Origin: Pseudomonas sp. KUIN-1
Lineage (GTDB): Bacteria; Pseudomonadota; Gammaproteobacteria; Pseudomonadales; Pseudomonadaceae
DNA length: 64,000 bases
Direction: 5' to 3'
Assembly (NCBI RefSeq): GCF_009176725.1
Contig: NZ_AP020337.1
Coordinates: 4,843,501 to 4,907,500, forward strand
Below are positions 42,793 to 51,100 of the stretch, in pieces (the first letter of the stretch is position 1; each line of letters starts with the position of its first letter). The notes beneath the pieces are model-generated. The model saw only the letters and a list, made by a program, of their open reading frames with translations. It did no database searches and was not told the DNA's origin. Made by a program: the position numbers and the translations under genes.

Positions 42793-45191
42793 ATCGTCTG
42801 CCCCGCGCCTGCAATAACGGCGACAACACCGGCTGCAGTCGGCTCAATTGTCGCGACCTCGTTGGCAATAGCCGCGTCCGCCTCAATCTCGTGGGCCACT
42901 TTGGTTTCGAGCCAGGCTAAGCCCTCGGCGATGTACGTGGGGACTTTCCAGCAGTTGAGCGGCCCGCTTGCGAGGACCTCCAGCGCAAAGCGAGTCTTGT
43001 CGAAGTTCTTGCCGATCACCCTTTCGTGCAACTTCTCAGCCAGTTCTTCAGGGCTGTTTGGTGCGCGCTTCAGCTTGAGTCCGACCGAGCGGTTAGCCTC
43101 AGCCTGACACCAGTCGGAGTTCTCAAGACCGAAGGCCTCCTCAAGCGTGCGGCCGCAGAGCTGCGAGGTCGTGGCACCCACCGTCACCAAAACCTTGGTT
43201 TGATAGGCCACCCGAACCTCAGCGCTGGTCCCCTCGGCAAGCGACAGCGTTTTTTGCTCCGCCGTGACTTCCCAGAGTTCGGCAACCAACCGTTTCTTAG
43301 GGATCCAACTGATAAGGGTTTGGTTGGACGTGAACGCACCCTCCACGTGAGCATGGCAGGTGCTGCCACGCTTCTTGGACTTCTTCTTGCCGCCCGGTGC
43401 TGCTTCGTCGTCGTCTTCGAGCTCGAAGGCCTTCAGGTCGTCTTCCTCGTTATTTCCGTCGACGGCACCGGCTCCTGTATCTTGCTCGGCGGCATTCTCG
43501 GCATCCGTCTTGACCGCTACGCTGTCCAGATCCGTGATGACCAGCGTAGTAAGTCCAACGAAGGCAATCAATTCCTGGAACCGATGCGCGAACGCGCCAC
43601 CGACTTCAAGGATGGTTAGGGCGGAGGAACGCAGGCGCTTGGCCGCCGTCTCGATCATGGCTGGCAATAGCAGGCGCTCGACATTGCCCTCCACCAGGAT
43701 GACAGCATCGGAAAAGAAGAGATCGCAGTGTGTCAGTTTCAGATACCGCTGCAAGAATTCGCGCGCTGGAGCGTCGGCCGCGCACGTCTTGAAGAGCGAA
43801 AGATTCTTTACCTCGGTGTTATGATCCAACTGGTCGCTAACACGGCGAAAGTACCTAATGGGAGAGAAACCGCGCTCATAGAGAATGTGCGGGGAGTGCG
43901 TGGTGACAACGAGCTGCGTGTGGAAAAACGTTGCGTGATCGTTGGCATCCTCAAGGAGGCGCAAAACATTCCTGATGAAGACCTGCTGGATCTGAGCGTG
44001 CAGATGCGCCTCAGGCTCCTCGATGAAGACCAGATGCAGTGGCGCCCGCTTGTCTTCCTCGGCTTTCCACTGCTCGTGCAGGTCGAGGAGTTCAACCACC
44101 ATATAGACTAGGTTCTTGAACCCCAGACCATTGTAGCTGTCGGGCAGTTGCGCGGTGATCGCACCAGGAACCACGTAGTGAACCTTGGAATCCTGCCCCA
44201 GGACGGTGGTCGGATCCAAGGCCGCCCGAATCACGATCTCGGGGTTGTTGACGCCTGGATAGCCGAGTTTGGCGAGGCGCTTGAGAGTGTCGTTGAAGAC
44301 TTCCTTCAGGTGGAAGTTCAGTTCTTTCTCCGAGGTATCGAGCGCTTTGAGCGCTGCATGGTCGTCGCCACGTTTCTCCAGATTGCGGTGATAGAAACGG
44401 CTCAGACGCCGCGATAAGCTCTCGGCGCGGTCGGAGCCGCCAGCATCCGGGTCATCGAGGTGCCGCTGCGCGCGCAGGAAGTCCACCCTCACCAGAGACT
44501 TGAGAATCGCCGCGCCACCCGGCTCCTTGCCTAGGGGCAGCGGCGCATAATCAACTTCCTTTGGCTGATAGCCGACAAATGCGCGCTCATCGAGCACGTA
44601 GTAGCGGAACGTATATTCTTTGCTCAGTTCCTTGGTGAGGTACTTCGTCAGACTTTCCGGCCAGGGCTTGTACTCGCCGGGATCCGCTACCACCGCCGCC
44701 GCATTTTCCGCACCTGCGCCCGCGCCTACACTGCGTCTGGCCACCAGTGCGTTCGCAGCGTTGTTGGCCTTTTCATGCAGTTCGTGGAACTTCCGGATGA
44801 GTGCATGGGCGTCCTGAGGCTCGAACGCCACCCGGATCCCGACGCACTTACCGTCCCACTCCGTGCTCGGAAGAAGCGACATTGCAGTGGCGAGGTCGTC
44901 TTCACCGACGCGGAACCAGAGATCCAAAAGAATGGACGGCAACTGCTTGGGCGCGTCCTCATCGCCTGGAGGCGTCCTGCCGATGGCGTCGATCTCGGCC
45001 CACAACGCCGCGCTGAAGTCGAAGAGTTCGAACTTCTTCGCTTCGCCACGGAGCATCGAGTACAGGCCTTGTACGGCAGACGTCTTGCCGCTGTTGTTGG
45101 CGCCAACGAAGATGGAAATCTCATCGTCAAGCTCAATGACGGCGTCGCGCAGTCGGCGATAGTTCTGCAGCCGATATGCTTGTAGCTTCAT
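42789..45191 (-). CDS. gajA: OLD-family ATPase/TOPRIM nuclease, GajA-like Gabija subunit
   Basis: First gene of the pair. GajA is an ATP-regulated DNA-nicking endonuclease activated when phage depletes nucleotides. The 800-residue product (ATG at 45191 with GAGG five bases ahead; a GTG two codons earlier is possible) has Walker A GANNSGKT at 30-37, ABC-type signature near 353 (YNGLGFKNLVYM), Walker B VFIEEPEAHLH at 388-398, THSPHIL near 431, and a TOPRIM domain with VILVEGNVERLLLP at about 497-510 and ITDLDSV at 552-558. Residues 559-612 are a charged low-complexity insert inside TOPRIM. Length exceeds typical GajA (about 580). Confidence 0.78.
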   Translation of the reverse strand: MKLQAYRLQNYRRLRDAVIELDDEISIFVGANNSGKTSAVQGLYSMLRGEAKKFELFDFSAALWAEIDAIGRTPPGDEDAPKQLPSILLDLWFRVGEDDLATAMSLLPSTEWDGKCVGIRVAFEPQDAHALIRKFHELHEKANNAANALVARRSVGAGAGAENAAAVVADPGEYKPWPESLTKYLTKELSKEYTFRYYVLDERAFVGYQPKEVDYAPLPLGKEPGGAAILKSLVRVDFLRAQRHLDDPDAGGSDRAESLSRRLSRFYHRNLEKRGDDHAALKALDTSEKELNFHLKEVFNDTLKRLAKLGYPGVNNPEIVIRAALDPTTVLGQDSKVHYVVPGAITAQLPDSYNGLGFKNLVYMVVELLDLHEQWKAEEDKRAPLHLVFIEEPEAHLHAQIQQVFIRNVLRLLEDANDHATFFHTQLVVTTHSPHILYERGFSPIRYFRRVSDQLDHNTEVKNLSLFKTCAADAPAREFLQRYLKLTHCDLFFSDAVILVEGNVERLLLPAMIETAAKRLRSSALTILEVGGAFAHRFQELIAFVGLTTLVITDLDSVAVKTDAENAAEQDTGAGAVDGNNEEDDLKAFELEDDDEAAPGGKKKSKKRGSTCHAHVEGAFTSNQTLISWIPKKRLVAELWEVTAEQKTLSLAEGTSAEVRVAYQTKVLVTVGATTSQLCGRTLEEAFGLENSDWCQAEANRSVGLKLKRAPNSPEELAEKLHERVIGKNFDKTRFALEVLASGPLNCWKVPTYIAEGLAWLETKVAHEIEADAAIANEVATIEPTAAGVVAVIAGAGQTI

Positions 45192-45451
45192 GATCACCTC
45201 TTCCTAAGTGTGGCCGGGACAACTTGGTGCTGAGCACACAGGCCGGCTGCTTTCCTTTGAGCGTTCGTGAATCTAACAGCATCTATGTGCGGATGCCGAG
45301 AGCAGACTTATATAGCGCACGCCATGCTAAACCTCCAGTCAGCACATCAACGTCGCAATAACGACGACCTTACCCATACATACATCACTTCACGTATCGT
45401 AGCAGAGGCGATTTTGATGCCATGCCAATCAAGAAGAAGTAGGAGACAATG
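45192..45451. other. Divergent non-coding gap upstream of the Gabija-like pair
   Basis: 260 bp with no convincing gene; it must hold promoters for gajA on the minus strand and the 102-residue gene on the plus strand. Moderately AT-rich; no clear operator seen. Confidence 0.4.
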
Positions 45452-45760
45452 ATGAAAAGCAACGAGTTACCAACAGAAATGTCTTGCGAGGTCGACCTTA
45501 CGCTGACCTATGGTATTGCCCCTGGTCTCGGCCGTCGGGCGAGGTACTCGGCCCAGCCGATTTTGATCTGTCGAGAACTAGCCAAAAAAACGAGCGTCCA
45601 GGTGGCTAACTTAGGTGTGGATTTGCTGAAATCGCCTGCTATCAGTCATGCGCAAATTATTCTACCAGACGGAACATTGCTGTCTGGAGCTGTAACCAAA
45701 ATCAGCCCCTGCGGCACCTACTTTGAGATGATTGAGGATAAGGGTGTGAATCGCCCCTAG
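45452..45760 (+). CDS. Hypothetical protein next to the Gabija-like pair
   Basis: Unrecognised 102-residue protein (MKSNELPTEMSCEVDLTLTYG...). AGGAG lies six bases ahead of the ATG at 45452; an adjacent ATG at 45449 is possible. The sequence is mostly beta-like with the segment VQVANLGVDLLKSPAISHAQIILPDG, faintly like a PilZ domain, but the PilZ RxxxR motif is not clear. It is divergent from gajA; a regulatory or immunity role is only inferred from position. Confidence 0.6.
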   Translation: MKSNELPTEMSCEVDLTLTYGIAPGLGRRARYSAQPILICRELAKKTSVQVANLGVDLLKSPAISHAQIILPDGTLLSGAVTKISPCGTYFEMIEDKGVNRP

Positions 45761-45912
45761 TTTCGTAGACGCCATCAAGCTTCAAGGAAGGGTTGCTAAT
45801 TTTGCGTAACTGTCCGCTTTTGGCCGATAGCAGTCGCCTCACTGGCCGCCGCCCTTTCCCCACAAGGGCCGGTTTTGGGCTCGCATTGTTAACCAACCAG
45901 ACCTAAAGGCCG

Positions 45913-46344
45913 TCAATCGACAGACCAGAACAACTCCAGCCTTGAGTAGTCATTCCTTGATCTGCTTGCCATCTCGATTGTAACAGTCATGTCATAGCTA
46001 CCGTCCTCCACAACAAGCTCAACCAGATCACTTTGTAAGTCTTCCTTCAAGCAATCGATCAAATTACAGGCGATTAGGACAGCGTGGTCGGACGCAGTTT
46101 CTTTCGTATAATCCCCAAGGGCGCCCTGAAAAAATCGAGCTAGATCGTTGATAATTTGTCCCGTGAACTCGCAATACCCAGTCGGACGGTCGCTATGCAA
46201 AGCATCTCGCATATCCCCTTTTAGGTAGCGATGCGCTTGCCTGTAGGCATACTGGTAGCGAAACAATAAACCGCCCTCGGGATAAGCGAGGCTCGATGAA
46301 CCCGCCATTTCTTCAAGGAAGCGGACCGTTCGTTTTGAAAGCAT
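45913..46344 (-). CDS. Hypothetical protein
   Basis: Unrecognised 143-residue protein from the ATG at 46344 (MLSKRTVRFLEEMAGSSSLA), with GGTGGGG close ahead; the frame stays open to 46494 but that part is Cys-rich and unlike protein. It is acidic and mixed alpha/beta (CEFTGQIINDLARFFQGAL ... DLVELVVEDGSYDMTVTIEM). No motif recognised. It faces the 102-residue gene. Confidence 0.55.
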   Translation of the reverse strand: MLSKRTVRFLEEMAGSSSLAYPEGGLLFRYQYAYRQAHRYLKGDMRDALHSDRPTGYCEFTGQIINDLARFFQGALGDYTKETASDHAVLIACNLIDCLKEDLQSDLVELVVEDGSYDMTVTIEMASRSRNDYSRLELFWSVD

Positions 46345-46494
46345 TTTCCCCACCGTTCTAACTTGGACCGTTCGCGTTGCTGAGTGCTCATAGGCATGGC
46401 ATGAGGAGCAGAATAACCTTGCCGGAAATGTAACGGTGGCGAAAAGCAGCCATTGGCCGCTAACGGCCATTGTACACGGTTGCCCGTACGGCAC

Positions 46495-46634
46495 AGAGGC
46501 AGCGGCAGTGTTACACAGCTCCGTATTGTTACATCACATACATAGAAATCCTTGGCGAAGTGTTACAGCTATTTTATCCTTATTTTTCATATACTTAATA
46601 AATACCGCTACACCTGAAACACCAGTTACACCGC
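46495..46634. repeat. Right iteron-like array, inverted copy of the left one
   Basis: Holds GTGTTACAC, TTGTTACAT and GTGTTACAG copies, an AT-rich stretch (ATTTTATCCTTATTTTTCAT), then the 29-bp block at 46606-46634, whose reverse complement matches 31285-31313 at 26 of 29 positions. The order (block, AT-rich, GTTACA copies) mirrors the left array. Confidence 0.55.
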
Positions 46635-46779
46635 ATTTGAAGGGTCTGTCCCCCGCCCCCCTATGAAGTGAGCCCCATCAGCGAATGGAATCCGGTAAAA
46701 GCCGGGGGACCCTGAGGACTTCCGCTGCATACGGGGCAGGGAACCCGCGCATCTTGAATAGCCGACGTTTTCACAGCTT

Positions 46780-46910
46780 AGTGAACTGGTGAACCCGGTG
46801 AACTCACCCAATCGGGTGGTGAACCCAGATGTTCATTCCATCAGCTACTGGTCTGCTGCTGTAAACCCGTCAACTGTCAACCAACGTCAACCGATCAGCA
46901 GCTACCAAAG
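46780..46910 (+). repeat. GGTGAAC and GTCAAC iterons
   Basis: GGTGAAC-type repeats at 46780 (AGTGAAC), 46788, 46797 and 46818, two of them 9 bp apart, then GTCAAC three times in about 46869-46892, flanked by CTGCTGCTG and CAGCAGCTA. P4 phage replication regions carry type I iterons with the same GGTGAAC core. No gene lies between 46635 and 46933. Confidence 0.6.
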
Positions 46911-46933
46911 CCACGCGGGTTTCCAGCCCCGTA

Positions 46934-47713
46934 TCAAAGGCCTTCCTTCAGGGTCCCCAGCCCAAGGTTGGTTGTCAGCGAAAGGAAGCTGCAATGCGCA
47001 AGCGCAAACGCCGAAGTAGCATCTAGAAACTCTTCGACCTTGGCTGCACGACTGCGTACACGTGCCACCCATTCGCTTGTGACCTTTCGGTAGGCTCTTT
47101 CTCGCTCCTCCTTCCAACCAAGACCCTTCGGGTCTCTAGACAGCGTGTGGGTTAAATAAATACGGTCGATTGCCTGGTCCGAGAAGCGCTGATGGTGATG
47201 CACAGAATTCCTAGCTCTCAGTTCCTGATCGAACTCCTTGTCGAACAGCTTTATGTACCTGCCTACGTCTACCTTATTGTTTGACACCGAAGCGTCTAGG
47301 GCATTGAGGTAGTTCTTGAGCCGCTCCCTAAACTCATAGAATCGGCCAAAGTACATTTCGCATACGTTCGTTAGGTGATCCGAATGGCTGACAGGCAAAC
47401 CGCGAAAGGGATACCGTCGGAAGTAATACTCACAGTCGCGCAGTACCTGGATCGTCTGATGAAGGCCCAAGTATTGATAGACGACTGCGTATTGCCCATC
47501 CACCTCTGGAGGAAAATTGAAATCTTCGAGCGGCTCGCGCTCCTCGTCTGACAGCCATTCATCGTCAAACAGCACCCTGTCAAGTTTTTTGCGGTTCCAC
47601 TCTCTCCAGCCTGGGTAGCTATCGAGTCTACGAATCCATTCGTAGACTGCTTCCAGCATTAATTTGTTGTTCGGCCACGGCTCGGTCGAAATTGTACTCA
47701 CCGGATCAGCCAT
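46934..47713 (-). CDS. Hypothetical protein with HEPN-like RNxxxH motif
   Basis: Unrecognised 259-residue, mostly helical protein. Residues 168-173 read RNSVHH inside ELRARNSVHHHQRFSD, the Rx4H pattern of HEPN ribonuclease domains that often act in abortive infection. Around it are long helices (CEMYFGRFYEFRERLKNYLNALD). It is the last gene before the right end of the element, a common place for defence cargo. GGGGA lies about ten bases ahead of the ATG. A short inverted repeat sits 28 bp upstream. Function is an inference from one motif. Confidence 0.65.
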   Translation of the reverse strand: MADPVSTISTEPWPNNKLMLEAVYEWIRRLDSYPGWREWNRKKLDRVLFDDEWLSDEEREPLEDFNFPPEVDGQYAVVYQYLGLHQTIQVLRDCEYYFRRYPFRGLPVSHSDHLTNVCEMYFGRFYEFRERLKNYLNALDASVSNNKVDVGRYIKLFDKEFDQELRARNSVHHHQRFSDQAIDRIYLTHTLSRDPKGLGWKEERERAYRKVTSEWVARVRSRAAKVEEFLDATSAFALAHCSFLSLTTNLGLGTLKEGL

Positions 47714-47740
47714 CTAATCAATTCCCCAGCTCCGCTTATC

Positions 47741-47761
47741 ATTGACGTTATGTACGTCAAT
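47741..47761. promoter_or_regulatory. Operator-like palindrome ATTGACGT-TATGT-ACGTCAAT
   Basis: Perfect 8-bp inverted repeat with 5-bp spacer, 28 bp upstream of the HEPN-like gene start. On the minus strand it includes TTGACG, a possible -35 box, so a bound repressor could block transcription. Confidence 0.5.
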
Positions 47762-47805
47762 TTAGCCGTTTCTTTTGACATTGGCAGACGCAGCGTCGAG
47801 CACCC

Positions 47806-47825
47806 TGTATCCCTGCATGTATCCC
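47806..47825 (+). repeat. Arm-type TGTATCCC repeats at the right end
   Basis: TGTATCCC at 47806-47813 and 47818-47825, 12 bp apart and in the same orientation as the pair at 29968-29986. They lie on the element side of the degraded attachment core, as expected for arm sites of the same integrase. Confidence 0.6.
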
Positions 47826-47876
47826 CAGAAACTTACAACCCGGCCTACCCCTTTAAATACGGACACCTTGCCGCCC

Positions 47877-47906
47877 GGTTCAAACGACCCCGGCCCACCA
47901 AATTGC
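47877..47906 (+). other. Degraded right attachment site (attR-like)
   Basis: GGTTCAAA-CGA-CCCCGGC-CCACCAAAT-T-GCA matches the tmRNA 3' end GGTTCAAA-TCC-CCCCGGCTCCACCAAAT-A-GCA except for a 3-base difference and one missing T. Because a fresh integration gives identical cores, the element may be old and fixed, or this copy may come from an earlier insertion. Confidence 0.55.
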
Positions 47907-47912
47907 AAATGA

Positions 47913-47935
47913 AGACGCCCTAGGGCGTCTTTTTT
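47913..47935 (+). terminator. Terminator beyond attR, possibly the original ssrA terminator
   Basis: Perfect palindrome AGACGCCCTAGGGCGTCT followed by five more T residues. It sits at the distance from the attR core that an ssrA terminator would have before the element inserted. Confidence 0.75.
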
Positions 47936-48132
47936 GTGTCTGTAATCCAGAAAAATACAGGGGTTTCGACGCTTTTGGAGTCCTATTGGTATTGACGCTC
48001 CAACTGGTATTCCAGCGCATCTACGCGAGCTTTTGGAAGCGCACGGGCAAGCGACCAGCACCGCGAATGATGACCTAATAAGCACCGGTGTGCAGCGATG
48101 CCATGAAAACCGGGTCACTCATACGACTCCCC
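47936..48132. other. Non-coding DNA between the element and the Tc gene
   Basis: No gene accepted. Two TGGTATT repeats (47987-47993 and 48005-48011, 18 bp apart) resemble arm sites of another integrase and may be the trace of a second island. Confidence 0.4.
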
Positions 48133-48161
48133 AAAGGACCCGCCCCTTTGCAGACGGGTCC
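48133..48161 (-). terminator. Terminator of the Tc toxin gene
   Basis: Minus-strand stem GGACCCG/CGGGTCC followed by TTTGG, twelve bases after the stop codon. Confidence 0.65.
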
Positions 48162-48172
48162 AGCCAGGGAGA

Positions 48173-51100
48173 CTATAAAGAGCGGATCGTGTAGTTGATG
48201 TGCAAAATGATATCGTTCAGGCTTTCCAGCAGCGCCTTCTGTTTCGTTTCGGCCTGCGGGAAGCTGATTATCATGCTGCCCTCCCTGATATCTGCCCCTT
48301 CAAACGGTAACCAACGTGGGTCATTAAAGTCGGGTTGAAACTGACCGCTGTCATTCACTCCTCGCGAAATTGCCATGTTGTCGCAACCCGGCGGTAAAAC
48401 GTTCCCCCCGCCGGTGTAATTGAGTACCGCCTGAATATCCTGGTAAGGCCCCAACAAGGCGGGCAGTGATACGCTGACCTGTTTGATTCGGCGCTGATCT
48501 CCCAGCCCGCCGGGGTAGTCATCAACTATATTCAGATCTGCCAGTGTAATTGAAGCCGTTAACGCGCCGCTTTCGTCCAGCCTGACACGCTCGGCGCTGC
48601 CCTCTGGGGGCGTATCCCCGTTCAGCAACGCCGACACCGCTGCTGACAGTTCAAATTGATCGGTTTCTGCCAATGTGCTGCGGTAAAAATCAGCCAGCGA
48701 AACTGTCCGTGTGATTTCAAGGGCGCGTTTAGACCACTTCATCCGGGCAGTTTCCAATTGCGCCAGATTGAGCATGAGCCCTTCCCCGCAAGTAAGTCCG
48801 GCCCAGGTACCCTGCCAGCCACCACCGCGAATGTAGGTATCGCTCTTGCCACTCTCCCAGTGCCACGCCTTTTCGGCCATCAGGCAGCGCGACACCGCCA
48901 GGTCGTAAAACTGGAAGTAAATGGTTGCCAAACGACCACGCAGCCAGCTGTAAAGAGCGCTATTACTAAACTTGGTCTGCAGGAAGTCTAACTGCGCCTG
49001 TGCTTGTCCTTGTTGCATCTCCAGGTGCGCTTTCTGCAGTTCAGTAGACTCGCGGCGCACCTCGAGCGATGCTAGCTGGGCCTCTATCTGCTGGATCTCG
49101 CCCTCTGCATTGTTGCGCTGGATCTCCCACTCCTGGCGCCGGCGACGGTACATCTCTTCCTGAGCGATGCGTAAACTCGTTATCATCAATACATCGGACG
49201 CCATCGTAATACCAATGCCGACCGCATTGCCTATACCTTCGTACTTCATACCGCCATTGGCGAGCCCGAAGATATTTGGCGCCAGGCCTGAAGCAGCTGC
49301 GGTCATATGCGCAACCTTTGCTCCAGCCGCAATCGATTGTGAAGCTACTTGCGTATCCATTGACAAACGTTCGCGAGCATTAATGTTTTCATCATACATG
49401 CGGGAGTAACTGTCGAATCGCTTCTGTGCACTGTCTTTGGCTTTAGAAAGAACTGCTTTTTCAGCCTCCAGCTCTCTGAGCGTGCCTTCTTGTACCTGGA
49501 TAGTGCTAGCCATCAACTCAGCGCCTTGATTTTGCAACAAGGCGTTCAGCGACTCTGCATCCTGACGTTCAAGCACACCCAGAACAGCATTACCGAACTG
49601 TATGAGCTGGAACACCAAACCACGAGCACTGTCGAGCATCGGCTCGAAGCGCCACAGAGGGAGAGATGTGACGGGGAGATCTGACCCGCCACTACTCTCC
49701 GCCGCCACGGCAGCGTTGAGCAGGGCCTTTGGATCAGCCGGCTTGGCGAATAGCGGCAACAGCAGCGGCTGACCGTCCAGCGCCAGGTTATGCCGCAAGT
49801 TGTACATCCGTTGGCACAACGTTAGCCAGTAGCCCTGCATGACCTCGTTGATTTCCGGCAGGAACAAGGCACTCGCTGCAGCCGTTTTTGTCGATGCCAT
49901 CGACTTAAGGGTTTCGACTCGCCCGTCGCGCAGCAAGCTCAATACGGTCAAGTGTTGCTCAGCCAACGCCTCAGAGGATGCCTCGCCTAGCGACGGCTCA
50001 GTCCATAGCACATTGGCGCGGATGTAGGGCTGTTCACCCAGCAGGTTCAGAGCCTGGCTGTACCAGACTTTCGCCTCAGCGAGCGTGTCGCGCTCAAGTT
50101 TACGGTAAGCAGAATCACCGCGGGCAATGAGCAGGTCCAACGCCCGCATGAAGGTAGCGACCTTATAGTGCATAGGGTCGTTTTGCGCCACTGCGTCAGG
50201 ATCTACAGCTTTGAGTGGGGCGTCGTTCCAACTGGTGTCCTCTTGAAGCGGGCGCACGTTCCAGTTACGGTCGACATGCTGACCGCGAACAACATAACCT
50301 GATGGACTCCATACATAGCGCAACCATTGATCGGCCAACGTGAACTGTTGCTCTTGCAGGAAGCGTTGCGCTGCCATCATGGGGGTGTAGTAGAACAGCT
50401 CCCAGAAGTAGAGCGCGTTGGCGCCTGAGAAGTCCATCGATATGCTCCGATTACTGTCAACCGAAACACTATGGGCAACGTCTGGGAGAGGCATTGCAGT
50501 CGTAGGCCTGGTCACAGTCGCCGCCCCATTACCGGGCGTATACGAAAACATAATACTTCGACCAATCGCACCTGTATTATCGTTCCCCTTGTACTGCACT
50601 CGCAGATGGATAGCTTGACCTTGCTGCCATCCGTTGTCGGGATAGGGAACAAATAATCTTAAGGGTGTCGTGCTCGTCGCACTGAGGTTACCTGCCCACG
50701 CTAAATAACTATCTGACACCTCAAAAAAATATGAAAAGTATATGTTCACCCAGCTCTCATCTCCGTGAGCCTCAGAGTCGTAGACGGGTAGATTGATATT
50801 AGTAAAAAAACCTGCCCCCAATTGAGGCTCCTGAATCTCTTGCGTCTCGTAGGTAAGAATAGTGTCGATACCTGCAGCAGACCTTTCCACTAACTGGCGT
50901 GCAAACAGTGTATTGAGGCGGGTGCGATAAGCATCGACCTCCATATACTGAGCCTTTTCAGGGGTGCTTTTTATTTTGATAATGTTTTTTGAGTCAGATG
51001 CATTTCGAGTGATGGGAACAATCCACTGTATACGATCATCACCGTCAACCCCACCAATGCTGAAGCTGAACGCCACATCATAAGAGGGAAGGACACCCCA

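Larger units (their letters stand above)
29830..47906. mobile_element. P4-satellite-like integrative element in ssrA
   Basis: About 18 kb between the tmRNA 3' end and a degraded copy of it near 47877-47906. It begins with a tyrosine integrase reading inward and holds an AlpA regulator, a C4-like antisense RNA, coupled small genes, a 966-residue primase-helicase, iteron-like repeats near both ends, and a cargo region with a Gabija-like module. No structural phage genes, conjugation genes or transposases are visible, which fits a phage satellite or a small defence island rather than a prophage or an ICE. The right end is supported by arm-type repeats identical in spacing to those at the left end; its core copy is imperfect. 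Confidence 0.75.

Noticed and set aside
31285..46634. The GTTAC-type repeats as a CRISPR array
   Set aside because: Repeats are 6-8 bp with irregular spacing and both orientations, and no cas genes are present.
47762..48118. 118-codon minus-strand frame over the right attachment region
   Set aside because: It covers the arm repeats, the attR-like core and a terminator; coding is unlikely.
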